This document shows, one piece after another, positions 39,927-47,536 of a stretch of 64,000 bases of DNA. The number at the start of each line of letters is the position of its first letter. The stretch's first letter is position 1. Below the pieces are notes generated by a model. It made no database searches. It worked only from the letters and a program-made list of their open reading frames with translations, and had not been told where the DNA came from. Origin of the DNA: JAQWCH01 sp050952725 (lineage in GTDB: Bacteria; Bacillota_I; Bacilli_A; RFN20; CAG-826); contig JBMNLN010000001.1 of assembly GCA_050952725.1 (NCBI GenBank), positions 248,001 to 312,000 of the forward strand. Direction: 5' to 3'. Position numbers and translations under genes: made by a program.

Positions 39927-40832
39927 TTATTTCTGGAATTCAAGAAATTCCTCACAAGCCTTAATTGCTGATTTAAGATGTTCCAAGGCCTCTTTATTTG
40001 CAGGCGCTTGATAAGGGATCACCATAATCGCTTCCGATAAGGATAAAGCAAAATAGGTTTTGCCCTTTTTAATTGAAATAGTTAAATCAATCAGGTTTTG
40101 ATTGATTGGAAATTTAGTTAAAAAATTTAATGCCTTCTTAGTTAATACCTTTTCAATTTTGTCGCTTGTGGAATAGAGAGCAAAGTCTTGGTCTTCATGC
40201 TTTTTAGTTAGGCCTTCCAGATCAGTCGGTCCCAATGCATAAGACGGAAGTTCAATTTTGGGTTTTAGATATATCAAGGTGCGTTCATCGTGTTTTTGCT
40301 GATTATCTGCGACGAGTATTTTTCCATAAAAAACGCCTTTTTTAAGAGTTCGCCGCTTGACTTGTTCATGGATATAAGCGACAACATCGGCGGATTCAAA
40401 GGTAGTCTCACCAAGGCGATATCGCACGACATTGCGCGAGTTAACATCGGTTAAATCTTTAATCATCTGCGCCTCTTGGATAACTGTTAATCCTATTTGT
40501 TCATCGGTAAATTGATAATAATCTTCAACTTCTTCACCCCAAAACACATATTGGTCGACTAGTTTACAGTAATCATCAATATAAGTAATGGTCGCCTTTG
40601 AAGTTTTTTTCTTCATCTGATTTCCGTAAATAAAAAGGACCACTACGAAGACTAAAATAATACCAAGAGAGATGTATGTTCCGTAATCTTTAATCGGCAT
40701 TACCCAGATCATCACCGGAATGAAAGCGATAATAAAAATCGCCATCAAGGCCGCGTTTACATTGCGATATTTTTTGTATAATTGAAGAAAAGCTGTTCTC
40801 TTCACTTCGATTTGCCTGATTAATTCTTCCAT
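39927..40832 (-). CDS. DUF3137-domain membrane protein
   Basis: With the ATG at 40832 (weak ribosome site) the protein has 301 residues. Two adjacent membrane helices (about 26-72) are followed by a cytoplasmic domain with the DUF3137 pattern: Tyr-Arg-Leu-Gly-Glu-Thr-Thr-Phe-Glu-Ser-Ala-Asp-Val near 135-147, then Phe-Tyr-Gly-Lys-Ile-Leu-Val, and a C-terminal region ending in a helix. An upstream in-frame ATG would add eight residues without a ribosome site. The function of DUF3137 proteins is unknown. Confidence 0.72.
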   Translation of the reverse strand: MEELIRQIEVKRTAFLQLYKKYRNVNAALMAIFIIAFIPVMIWVMPIKDYGTYISLGIILVFVVVLFIYGNQMKKKTSKATITYIDDYCKLVDQYVFWGEEVEDYYQFTDEQIGLTVIQEAQMIKDLTDVNSRNVVRYRLGETTFESADVVAYIHEQVKRRTLKKGVFYGKILVADNQQKHDERTLIYLKPKIELPSYALGPTDLEGLTKKHEDQDFALYSTSDKIEKVLTKKALNFLTKFPINQNLIDLTISIKKGKTYFALSLSEAIMVIPYQAPANKEALEHLKSAIKACEEFLEFQK

Positions 40833-40893
40833 AATTAAGTCCCGCTTTCTTATCATAAGAATAGCAAAAACATGTTCCTATTACTATGATTTT

Positions 40894-40924
40894 TCAAATA
40901 AAAACCTTCGCATGAGGCGAAGGT
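40894..40924 (-). terminator. Terminator after the Sel1-repeat gene
   Basis: An 8-bp GC-rich perfect stem (40904-40911 with 40917-40924) and a 5-base loop, followed on the minus strand by TTTTATTTG after the stem. It lies 7 bases after the stop of the Sel1-repeat gene. Confidence 0.85.
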
Positions 40925-40931
40925 CTTTGAT

Positions 40932-41573
40932 TTATTTATGTGTGAGTTCTCTAATTTTGGCAAAAGCAGGATGATAGCCTTGTTCATGAGCGCGTTCAAG
41001 CCAATAAAGCGCTTGGCTCCGATCAGCCAAGACGCCTCGCCCCTCTGCATAGCAGACGCCGAGAATATACTGCGCCTTACGATAACCAAGTTTAGCGCTA
41101 TCCTCGTAGAGTTTTGCTGCTAAAACCAAGTCTTTTTCAACGCCAAATCCCATTTCCGAAAAGAAACCAAGTTTATAAAAGGCTTTGGCAAATCCTTGTT
41201 CTGAAGCTTTTTTATACCAGATCCAAGCGGTTTGATAATTGCCGGGAATGACCGTGCCACGTTCATAGGCAATCCCCATATTGTATTGAGCAGCATCGTG
41301 CCCACCTTCGGCAGCTTCTAAAAAAAGATCCACTCCTCTTTTTTCATCTTGAGCGACACCTTTGCCATAAAAATAACAATATCCGAGAACGGTTTTCGCT
41401 GGGGCAAATCCAGCATCAGCACCTTTTTGAGCAAGAGCGAAACCACGCTTATGATCTTCGGCGATTCCTTCGCCTTGGACAAGACGACGTGATAATTCGT
41501 GAATCGCCCCGAGTTCTTCACGTTCGACCCGCTTTTCTAATTCGCGGTTACTCATCAGTTTATAATTAGCCAT
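40932..41573 (-). CDS. Sel1-like tetratricopeptide-repeat protein
   Basis: 213 residues forming about five Sel1-like repeats of roughly 36 residues, each with Ala-x-x-x-Leu-Gly-x-x-Tyr-x-x-Gly-x-Gly followed by Ala-x-x-x-Tyr/Phe-x-x-Ala-A. These helical solenoids usually mediate protein-protein contacts. No signal peptide or membrane segment, so it is cytoplasmic. An upstream TTG is open, but GGGAGGGG six bases before the ATG at 41573 decides the start. An extended -10 (TGATATAAT, 41601-41609 minus) precedes it. Single-gene unit with its own terminator. Confidence 0.85.
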   Translation of the reverse strand: MANYKLMSNRELEKRVEREELGAIHELSRRLVQGEGIAEDHKRGFALAQKGADAGFAPAKTVLGYCYFYGKGVAQDEKRGVDLFLEAAEGGHDAAQYNMGIAYERGTVIPGNYQTAWIWYKKASEQGFAKAFYKLGFFSEMGFGVEKDLVLAAKLYEDSAKLGYRKAQYILGVCYAEGRGVLADRSQALYWLERAHEQGYHPAFAKIRELTHK

Positions 41574-41683
41574 GGTTCCCCTCCCATATTCTTTCAATTT
41601 ATTATATCACGGCTTTCCGTTTGAAAGAAAAATAAGTATCATCTCTCCACTTAGCAAATTGATTGAATTTTATAAATTGGACC

Positions 41684-42754
41684 TTATGATTCCTTTTTAT
41701 GAGTTTGACGCGTTTCACTTGTTGGAAACCGCTTGTTAATCATCGTTAAAGGTGAATAAAGAATAATCATTAAAACCAAAACCACCGCCCCACTTGCAAG
41801 AATATACCAATTATAAGTAAGGGCAAAGCCCAAAGAGGCTTCATATATTACCATTGAAGAAATTACACTTCCTAAGTATCGCCCCAGCGTGCCTATCACA
41901 ATCCCTAACGAATACCAAATCACATGTCTTGCTTTCGCTTTCCCTTCAAGGGGAAAAGCGAGTTTACGAAAAAGTCCTGCTAATCCGATTAGACCGAAGG
42001 CGATTAAATAATCAAAAGGATAAGTCGCCAGTCCATAACCATCTAAAAGATTTGACAAAAGACCAAAGATTATTCCACTCGCGATAAATCCTTTTACTGG
42101 TCCCAATCGATAAGCGAGAATAAAAAGCGGTAAAGTTGCTAATCCAATCGAGCCCGCCCCCGCTCCAGTGACATCGATTTTTACAAACTGATCGAGGATT
42201 AAGGCAATCCCTACTAACGCGGCAATTTCCGTCATATCTCTAATGGTTAATGCGGCTTCTTTTAATAACTGGGAAAAACAAAGTAAAGCACCGACAATCG
42301 CTGTTATTCCTAAAAAAACCATTCCCAATTGGGTCTTCACTATAAAAGTCGCGGAATCATCATTTGATAAAATTGCTAAATAAACCGCCTGACCCAGCAT
42401 CGCAGTGGTTCCCGAGATTGTATAGAGGATTAAAGCGATTAAATTCAGCCGCGGTTTCTTATGCGCCAAAACATAGAAGACGCTAGCAAGTAAAGGCAAT
42501 AGAAAAGCGACGAAAAGAATCGGTGCTGCTAACGTTTCTAAACTCCCAAAAAAGATTTGCCAATTAGACAATGCGAGAACTTCACCGTTCTTTTCAAGTT
42601 TTAAAAGCGGCAGAAACATCCATATTATCGGGAAAAGCCCCAGCAATCCCCCTATTAAAAGGCGGAGATGAAATGGCTGATGTTTTTGAGTTGGCGGACT
42701 TCCTTGTCCTTCTGTGCTAGTGTCAATTTCCATGATTGGTTTTTCTTGATGCAT
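41684..42754 (-). CDS. Thiamine transporter, ThiT-like ECF S component with extra N-terminal membrane domain
   Basis: The ATG at 42754, with AAGGAGGAG just upstream, gives 356 residues; the open frame extends further but runs through the riboswitch. The C-terminal ~190 residues match ThiT: Gly-Ser-Ile-Gly-Leu-x-x-Leu-Pro-Leu-Phe, then the Gly-x-Val-Lys-Gly-Phe-Ile-x-Gly segment, and Tyr-Pro-Phe-Asp-Tyr-Leu-Ile-Ala-Phe-Gly-Leu-x-Gly-Leu-Ala-Gly-Leu-Phe. About 140 residues with four additional membrane helices precede it after a hydrophilic N-terminus, an unusual fusion. The TPP riboswitch upstream supports thiamine or a precursor as substrate. The shared ECF ATPases and T component are not in this window. 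Confidence 0.82.
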   Translation of the reverse strand: MHQEKPIMEIDTSTEGQGSPPTQKHQPFHLRLLIGGLLGLFPIIWMFLPLLKLEKNGEVLALSNWQIFFGSLETLAAPILFVAFLLPLLASVFYVLAHKKPRLNLIALILYTISGTTAMLGQAVYLAILSNDDSATFIVKTQLGMVFLGITAIVGALLCFSQLLKEAALTIRDMTEIAALVGIALILDQFVKIDVTGAGAGSIGLATLPLFILAYRLGPVKGFIASGIIFGLLSNLLDGYGLATYPFDYLIAFGLIGLAGLFRKLAFPLEGKAKARHVIWYSLGIVIGTLGRYLGSVISSMVIYEASLGFALTYNWYILASGAVVLVLMIILYSPLTMINKRFPTSETRQTHKKES

Positions 42755-42766
42755 ATTCTCCTCCTT

Positions 42767-42798
42767 AAAAAAGAAAATTCCTTTCCGTCGGAAAGGAA
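42767..42798 (-). terminator. Riboswitch-controlled terminator before the ThiT-like gene
   Basis: A 9-bp perfect stem (42778-42786 with 42790-42798), a 3-base loop and, on the minus strand, TTTTCTTTTTT. It stands between the TPP aptamer and the ribosome site and is a classical expression platform: TPP binding would favour termination. Confidence 0.8.
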
Positions 42799-42802
42799 GA
42801 AA

Positions 42803-42880
42803 GGTGATTCCCTCCGCCGGCATTATCCGGATCAGGTACGGTCGATTCTTCAATTCGAATCCTCTCAGCCAGAAATTACC
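42803..42880 (-). promoter_or_regulatory. TPP (THI-element) riboswitch
   Basis: Conserved minus-strand elements appear in order: CTGAGA in the first arm, a P3 hairpin (GATTC/GAATC), ACCTGATC, the P5 hairpin CCGGATAATGCCGG and the terminal GGAGGGAA. P1 pairs 42872-42880 with 42803-42811 with one mismatch. The arrangement is textbook for the thiamine-pyrophosphate aptamer. It precedes a terminator and the ThiT-like transporter gene. Confidence 0.95.
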
Positions 42881-42894
42881 AGCTCCCAAATATT

Positions 42895-42900
42895 ATTATA
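42895..42900 (-). promoter_or_regulatory. -10 element of the TPP-riboswitch transcript
   Basis: Minus-strand TATAAT lies about 15 bases before the aptamer's 5' helix. No convincing -35 hexamer or TG extension was found. Confidence 0.4.
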
Positions 42901-42909
42901 ACAAACGTT

Positions 42910-43566
42910 TTAAGTATTATGCCATTTTATCGCTGGATAACCTTTGTTTTCGAGATACTCATTACAGCGGATAAATTGCCTCTTACCAAACCATCCACCC
43001 CGATTGGCGCTTAAGGGAGAAGGGTGGACACTTTCTAAAATTAAACGATTGGGATTTTTAATAAAGGGTTTTAGTCCGCGAGCAAAACCGCCCCAAAGCA
43101 TAAAAACAATGGGGGAATTATTCAAATCGATAAAAGATAAAATATCACTAAGGAAGGCTTGATATTCTTTGATGTTGTGAGAAAGGGGTTGACTGGCTCG
43201 GACTGAAAGTCGGGCATTCAATAAAAGCACGCCTTGTTTGGCTAAATAAGTTAAGTCGCCATTAGGAATCATTTCCTGGCCGAAGTTATCCTCAATCTCT
43301 TTGAAAATATTTTGCAAAGATGGAGGAAGAGTAATGTTTTCCGGCACACTAAAAGCAAGCCCCATCGCCTGACCTGGTTGGTGATAAGGGTCTTGACCGA
43401 TAATTACCACGCGAACTTGGTCGTAGGGAGTGAGGTTAAACGCATTAAAAAGCAAAGGGCGCGGAGGATAGCAAGTGTACTTGCGATATTCCTCATTAAG
43501 GAAGGTATGGAGACTTTCCGCGTAGGGTTTTTGTTTGATTTCGTGAAAAATCGTTGTCCAGTTCAT
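42910..43566 (-). CDS. ung: Uracil-DNA glycosylase, family 1
   Basis: Excises uracil from DNA. The 218 residues contain the water-activating motif Gly-Gln-Asp-Pro-Tyr-His at 57-62 (Asp59), Leu-Leu-Leu-Asn uracil-binding residues, and the minor-groove loop His-Pro-Ser-Pro-Leu-Ser near 183-188. Normal length. It is divergent from the glycosyltransferase gene at 43645 and has an extended -10 (TGCTACAAT) about 25 bases upstream of its ATG. Confidence 0.96.
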   Translation of the reverse strand: MNWTTIFHEIKQKPYAESLHTFLNEEYRKYTCYPPRPLLFNAFNLTPYDQVRVVIIGQDPYHQPGQAMGLAFSVPENITLPPSLQNIFKEIEDNFGQEMIPNGDLTYLAKQGVLLLNARLSVRASQPLSHNIKEYQAFLSDILSFIDLNNSPIVFMLWGGFARGLKPFIKNPNRLILESVHPSPLSANRGGWFGKRQFIRCNEYLENKGYPAIKWHNT

Positions 43567-43644
43567 ACTTTGTTCCTGTTAAAATTGTAGCATATAAACC
43601 CGCTTTTCTTTAAGGTATAATATGAACGAAGGACGCATGTTGAT

Positions 43645-44742
43645 ATGAAGAAGATCTTCTTTGTTTTCAATCATCCCGCCCCTTATAAAGTGGCGTTATT
43701 TAATGGGCTTACCGATTACTTTGAGCTTCATGTCATCTTTGAAAGACCCAAAAACAAAGATCGTCACCCTCTTTTTTATAAAAATCCAGACTATCGTTTT
43801 ACTACTCATCCAATTAAAGGGGTTTATTTAGGCAAAGAAAATGTTCTTTCGACGGGGATTAAAAGACATTTAAAGAAACATTCGTATGATTTTATTGTGA
43901 TCAATGGTTATTCAACTTTTGCGGAAATGATTGCGCTTCGCTATTTAAAAAAGAAGAAAATCCCTTATGTTTTTGCCATCAACGGCGGGGTGGTTCGTCC
44001 GCATGAAAATAAATTTAAACGCGCTTTGAAACATTACTTTATCAAAGGAGCGAATTTTTATCTTTCCCCCTGCGAAGAAGCTTCACGTTACCTGCTTCAT
44101 TATGGAGCAAAGAAAAAAGATATCTACCATTATCCCTATTCGACCATTTATCAAAAAGAAATCATCTCGAAAAAACTCACCTCGATTGAAAAACAATATC
44201 GCCGTAAACAAAAAGGCATCATCGGTGAGCAAGTCTTTGTCTCGGTGGGTCAATTTATCAATCGCAAAAACAATATGCTTCTGCTCGAAGTTTGGAGAAA
44301 GATGCCTAAAAATCGCACATTGCTTCTCATTGGTGAGGGTCCTGATAAAAAGAAATATGAAAACTTTATTGCAACCCATCAATTAACAAATGTCATGATT
44401 CTCGATTTTCAAAAACGCGCGGATATTTTGGAACTTCTCTCGATTTCCGATTATGCGATTTTTTTATCTAAAGAAGATATCTATGGTCATGTAATCAACG
44501 AGGCTCTCTCGCAAGGTTTAGGGGTGGTTGCTAGTGATAAAATGGTCGCCGCCTTAAAGTTAATCGAAAATGATGTCAATGGTTATATTGTTAATATCGA
44601 GAATGTCGATGAAATTATTCAAGCGATTAATAAAATTGCTACGAAAGATTTCTTTGCGGAGGCCATCGCCACTGCCTCAAAAAACACTATCGAATTAATG
44701 GTAGCGCGCCACGTGGAAATTTTCCAAGGAGAAAAAAGATGA
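43645..44742 (+). CDS. Glycosyltransferase, GT4-like (GT-B fold)
   Basis: 365 residues. The N-terminal domain begins with a beta-strand and Pro-Ala-Pro-Tyr-Lys (10-15). The C-terminal nucleotide-sugar domain has Gly-Gln-Phe-Ile-Asn-Arg-Lys-Asn near 202-209, Gly-Glu-Gly-Pro-Asp near 231-235 and the E-x7-E type motif (Glu-Asp-Ile-Tyr-Gly-His-Val-Ile-Asn-Glu-Ala, near 276-286). No membrane helices, so it probably works at the inner membrane face. The donor sugar cannot be predicted. The next gene starts 4 bases before its end. First gene of a plus-strand surface-polysaccharide group, with a TATAAT 24 bases upstream of its ATG. Confidence 0.85.
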   Translation: MKKIFFVFNHPAPYKVALFNGLTDYFELHVIFERPKNKDRHPLFYKNPDYRFTTHPIKGVYLGKENVLSTGIKRHLKKHSYDFIVINGYSTFAEMIALRYLKKKKIPYVFAINGGVVRPHENKFKRALKHYFIKGANFYLSPCEEASRYLLHYGAKKKDIYHYPYSTIYQKEIISKKLTSIEKQYRRKQKGIIGEQVFVSVGQFINRKNNMLLLEVWRKMPKNRTLLLIGEGPDKKKYENFIATHQLTNVMILDFQKRADILELLSISDYAIFLSKEDIYGHVINEALSQGLGVVASDKMVAALKLIENDVNGYIVNIENVDEIIQAINKIATKDFFAEAIATASKNTIELMVARHVEIFQGEKR

Positions 44743-45893
44743 AAATAATCTATTTAACTACTTCTATGCTCCCTGAAGATTTTGAGGCTTTAAGTGCTAA
44801 ATGCAATCCTAAACCTAATCCCTCTAATCAAAATTTTCATCGCCATCTTATCTCCCTACTAGCAAAAGACCACCGCATTGATGTCATTTCGATTCGTCCT
44901 GTCGCTCCTGGGATGACGCGTGAAAAACATTTTCCTTCCTACACCAAACATAATTACCACTACGTTGGTTTTTACAATAGCAAGATCCGCAGGAGAATAT
45001 CCTTGTTCCATCAACTAAGAAAAACGATTATGAAAATTCTTGAACTAAACGGGCTCAATACCCTTCTTATCGTCGATGGATTATCATATTTATTAACTCG
45101 AGTTGCGCTTGAATTCAAGAAGACCTATCGCTTACCAATACTCGGCATCTATACCGATAATCCGAATAATCTCACTGGTGTTTCCCAAAAATATATTAAA
45201 AAATTAGAAAAGACTTATGCTGATATTGATTTATATTTTTCCATCTCACCCGCTTTAAATCTCTACGTTAACCCCAACGGCAAACCATCGTTAATCTATG
45301 AAGGATTAAGCGTCCCTTTAAAAGCGATTAATCCGCGCATTCCCGAGGAATACGGACGGTATTTTTTCTTTGCCGGAGCGCTTTTAGAAAAATATGGTTT
45401 ACGGATGATGATCGATGGTTTTTTAGAGAGCCATGTCAAAGATAAACTTTTAATCGCCGGGCATGGAAAAGGGGCCGATATTGTTCTCGAGGCCAATCGC
45501 CGTAATAACCGCGTTATCTATCTTGGGTTATTAACCGAAAATGAAGTGGCGAATTTTGCCACCCATTCTCTAGCCAGCCTTAACCCGCGTCCTTTAGATT
45601 CGAAGCGCGATTTGCAGTCTTTTCCTTCAAAAGTGCTCCAATATCTAAGTATGGGAACCCCAGTTATCTCCACTAAACATCCGCGGCTTTATGATTTATT
45701 TAAAGATGAAGTTCTTTGGTTAAAGGACGCTGATGCCACATCGATTAAAAGAATGCTCCAGAAAGTATCCCGTGATCCTTATCATTATCAAGTGCAAGCT
45801 AAGAGGGCGCAAACAAAAACTCAAGAGATTTTTGGCATTGAACCAACCCGACAAAAAGTAAATAATTTCTTAAACAAGAATGTTCGTTTTTAA
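44739..45893 (+). CDS. Glycosyltransferase family 4-like protein
   Basis: 384 residues with a GT-B layout. The N-terminal domain holds a Thr-Asp-Asn-Pro segment near 144-147. The C-terminal domain has a Phe-Ala-Gly-Ala-Leu strand, Gly-His-Gly-Lys-Gly near 238-242, and an acceptor/donor segment ending Lys-Val-Leu-Gln-Tyr-Leu-Ser-Met-Gly-Thr-Pro-Val-Ile, typical of GT4. It is weaker than the upstream glycosyltransferase in classical motifs. Coupled to it by an ATGA overlap. The reaction is unknown. Confidence 0.72.
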   Translation: MKIIYLTTSMLPEDFEALSAKCNPKPNPSNQNFHRHLISLLAKDHRIDVISIRPVAPGMTREKHFPSYTKHNYHYVGFYNSKIRRRISLFHQLRKTIMKILELNGLNTLLIVDGLSYLLTRVALEFKKTYRLPILGIYTDNPNNLTGVSQKYIKKLEKTYADIDLYFSISPALNLYVNPNGKPSLIYEGLSVPLKAINPRIPEEYGRYFFFAGALLEKYGLRMMIDGFLESHVKDKLLIAGHGKGADIVLEANRRNNRVIYLGLLTENEVANFATHSLASLNPRPLDSKRDLQSFPSKVLQYLSMGTPVISTKHPRLYDLFKDEVLWLKDADATSIKRMLQKVSRDPYHYQVQAKRAQTKTQEIFGIEPTRQKVNNFLNKNVRF

Positions 45894-45933
45894 GGATTAT
45901 GATTTTATCTTTAATCCATTTATAATATAAGGC

Positions 45934-47436
45934 ATGAAAACCAAGATTCGCAGTCACGTCCTCGTCAATTTAATCCGGACTGTGACTATTACTCTCCTAT
46001 CATTTATCTCCTTTCCTTTCGCTGCTAAAGCTCTGGGTGATGCGGGGATGGGCCAATATAGTTGGGCCCATACTTTCGTTAACTATTTTCTCATTCTCGC
46101 TAAGCTTGGAATTCCCACCTTAGCCATTCGCGAATGTTCCAAAGTTAAAGAAAATCAACAGCTTTTCAATCGCAAAGTGCAAGAGTTTTTTTTCTTGCAA
46201 TTAGTCGCGACGCTTCTTTCATTTATCGCGATGATGATTTTTGTTTTCACCTTACCTGGGCCCTTTACCGATGTGAAAATGCGTTCTTTAATCTTTTTGC
46301 TCTCGATTAATTTTCTTGTCGGAGCTTTTTCTTTTGAATGGGTCTATCTCGCTTTAGAAAAACATTACTACATCGCTTTTCGCTCAATTGTAGTTTTAGG
46401 GATCTCAACCCTTCTCATTATCAGTTTCATCAAATACGATAATCAAATCTATCTCTATTCACTTTTTACCGTCTCGGTCACGATTATGACCGCCATCGCT
46501 AATATCTTTCTTCTTCGAAGACAGGGAGTGAGTTTAAAACCGGTTGGAGGATATGATTTTAAGTCGCACTTACTCGATGTGGTTTTCATCGGTTTTATTT
46601 CATTATTAATTACTGTTTATAATGAAACTGATACCTTTATGCTCGGATTTATCGATTCAGAAAAATCACTGGTCGGATCTTATTCCGTAGGAATTAGAGG
46701 GATTGAAATTGTCATTACCATCATCACTTCTTTGGCAATTGTCTTTATTCCTGTCGCGACTGAATACTTTCAAAAAGGGATGAAAGAACAATTTAAACGC
46801 CTGACGCATTATAGTTTTAACATTGTGCTTTTTATCGGGGTTCCCGCAGTGGTGATGATGATTCTACTAGCACCAGAAATTGTCAATTTCATCGTCTTAG
46901 ACAGCAATCAGTATTGGAGCGAACAAGCCATTGTCAATGCGCAAATTGCCTGTGTGGTTCTCGCATTGATGATGTTAACCTACTCATTGGGTGATTTCAT
47001 TTATATGCAGGTTTTACTCCCGATGAAAAAAGTTCGATACTATTTACTCACTTTGCTCGGAGGCGTGATTTTTAATTTGCTCTTCGCCTTACTTGGGGCC
47101 TATGTCATCTTTAAAGATCGTCCCCTGTTAGGAGTTGCTCTTGCCGTTACTATCAGCGATCTCCTCGTGGTAGCGACGCTTCTATTTATCACGCGTCAAC
47201 ACACTTGGAAAGCTTTATGTAATTTAAACTCTTTGAAAATTGTTGGGGTTGGGTTCGTTCTTGTTATAGTTAACATCTTCTTATTACCTTTGATTAAAAC
47301 CTCACCTCTTATCAAAATCGCCCTAGCTATTTTGATTAGCGGTATTATCTACGTCGGTTTATTACTTCTTTTAAAAGAAGAATTAATTACGGTATTTTTC
47401 CAAATTAAAAAACGTCCTAAAATAATCAAAAAATAA
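45934..47436 (+). CDS. Polysaccharide flippase, Wzx/PST family
   Basis: A 500-residue membrane protein with about 12-14 helices. The N-terminus (Pro-Phe-Ala-Ala-Lys-Ala-Leu-Gly-Asp-Ala-Gly-Met-Gly) matches the polysaccharide-transporter branch of the MOP superfamily, which flips lipid-linked oligosaccharides across the membrane. It follows two glycosyltransferases by 40 bases. A TATAAT (45921-45926) lies just seven bases before the ATG and no proper ribosome site is seen, so it may have its own leaderless transcript besides read-through. Confidence 0.85.
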   Translation: MKTKIRSHVLVNLIRTVTITLLSFISFPFAAKALGDAGMGQYSWAHTFVNYFLILAKLGIPTLAIRECSKVKENQQLFNRKVQEFFFLQLVATLLSFIAMMIFVFTLPGPFTDVKMRSLIFLLSINFLVGAFSFEWVYLALEKHYYIAFRSIVVLGISTLLIISFIKYDNQIYLYSLFTVSVTIMTAIANIFLLRRQGVSLKPVGGYDFKSHLLDVVFIGFISLLITVYNETDTFMLGFIDSEKSLVGSYSVGIRGIEIVITIITSLAIVFIPVATEYFQKGMKEQFKRLTHYSFNIVLFIGVPAVVMMILLAPEIVNFIVLDSNQYWSEQAIVNAQIACVVLALMMLTYSLGDFIYMQVLLPMKKVRYYLLTLLGGVIFNLLFALLGAYVIFKDRPLLGVALAVTISDLLVVATLLFITRQHTWKALCNLNSLKIVGVGFVLVIVNIFLLPLIKTSPLIKIALAILISGIIYVGLLLLLKEELITVFFQIKKRPKIIKK

Positions 47437-47439
47437 ACT

Positions 47440-47470
47440 GCCTTTTGCATAATTTCACCTGCATAAAGGC
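47440..47470 (+). other. Imperfect hairpin directly after the flippase gene
   Basis: Ten base pairs (47440-47449 with 47460-47470) with one bulged T and a 10-base loop. It begins 3 bases after the stop codon. It lacks a T-tract on the plus strand and may stabilise the mRNA end ahead of the terminator at 47497. Confidence 0.4.
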
Positions 47471-47490
47471 GATTAAATGATTTTTCGATA

Positions 47491-47535
47491 ATTAAAAAGA
47501 CGGAATTCAATCCGTCTTCTTTTTTGGTTTTTTTT
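47491..47535. terminator. Bidirectional terminator between the flippase and LRR genes
   Basis: An 8-bp stem (47497-47504 with 47511-47518) and 6-base loop. On the plus strand it is followed by TCTTTTTTGG and eight more T. On the minus strand by TTTAATTAT. It serves the convergent wzx-like and LRR genes. Confidence 0.8.
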
Positions 47536-47536
47536 C

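Noticed and set aside
41684..42889. Longer start (42889) for the thiamine transporter
   Set aside because: The extra 45 codons translate the TPP riboswitch and terminator; the ATG at 42754 has an AAGGAGGAG site.
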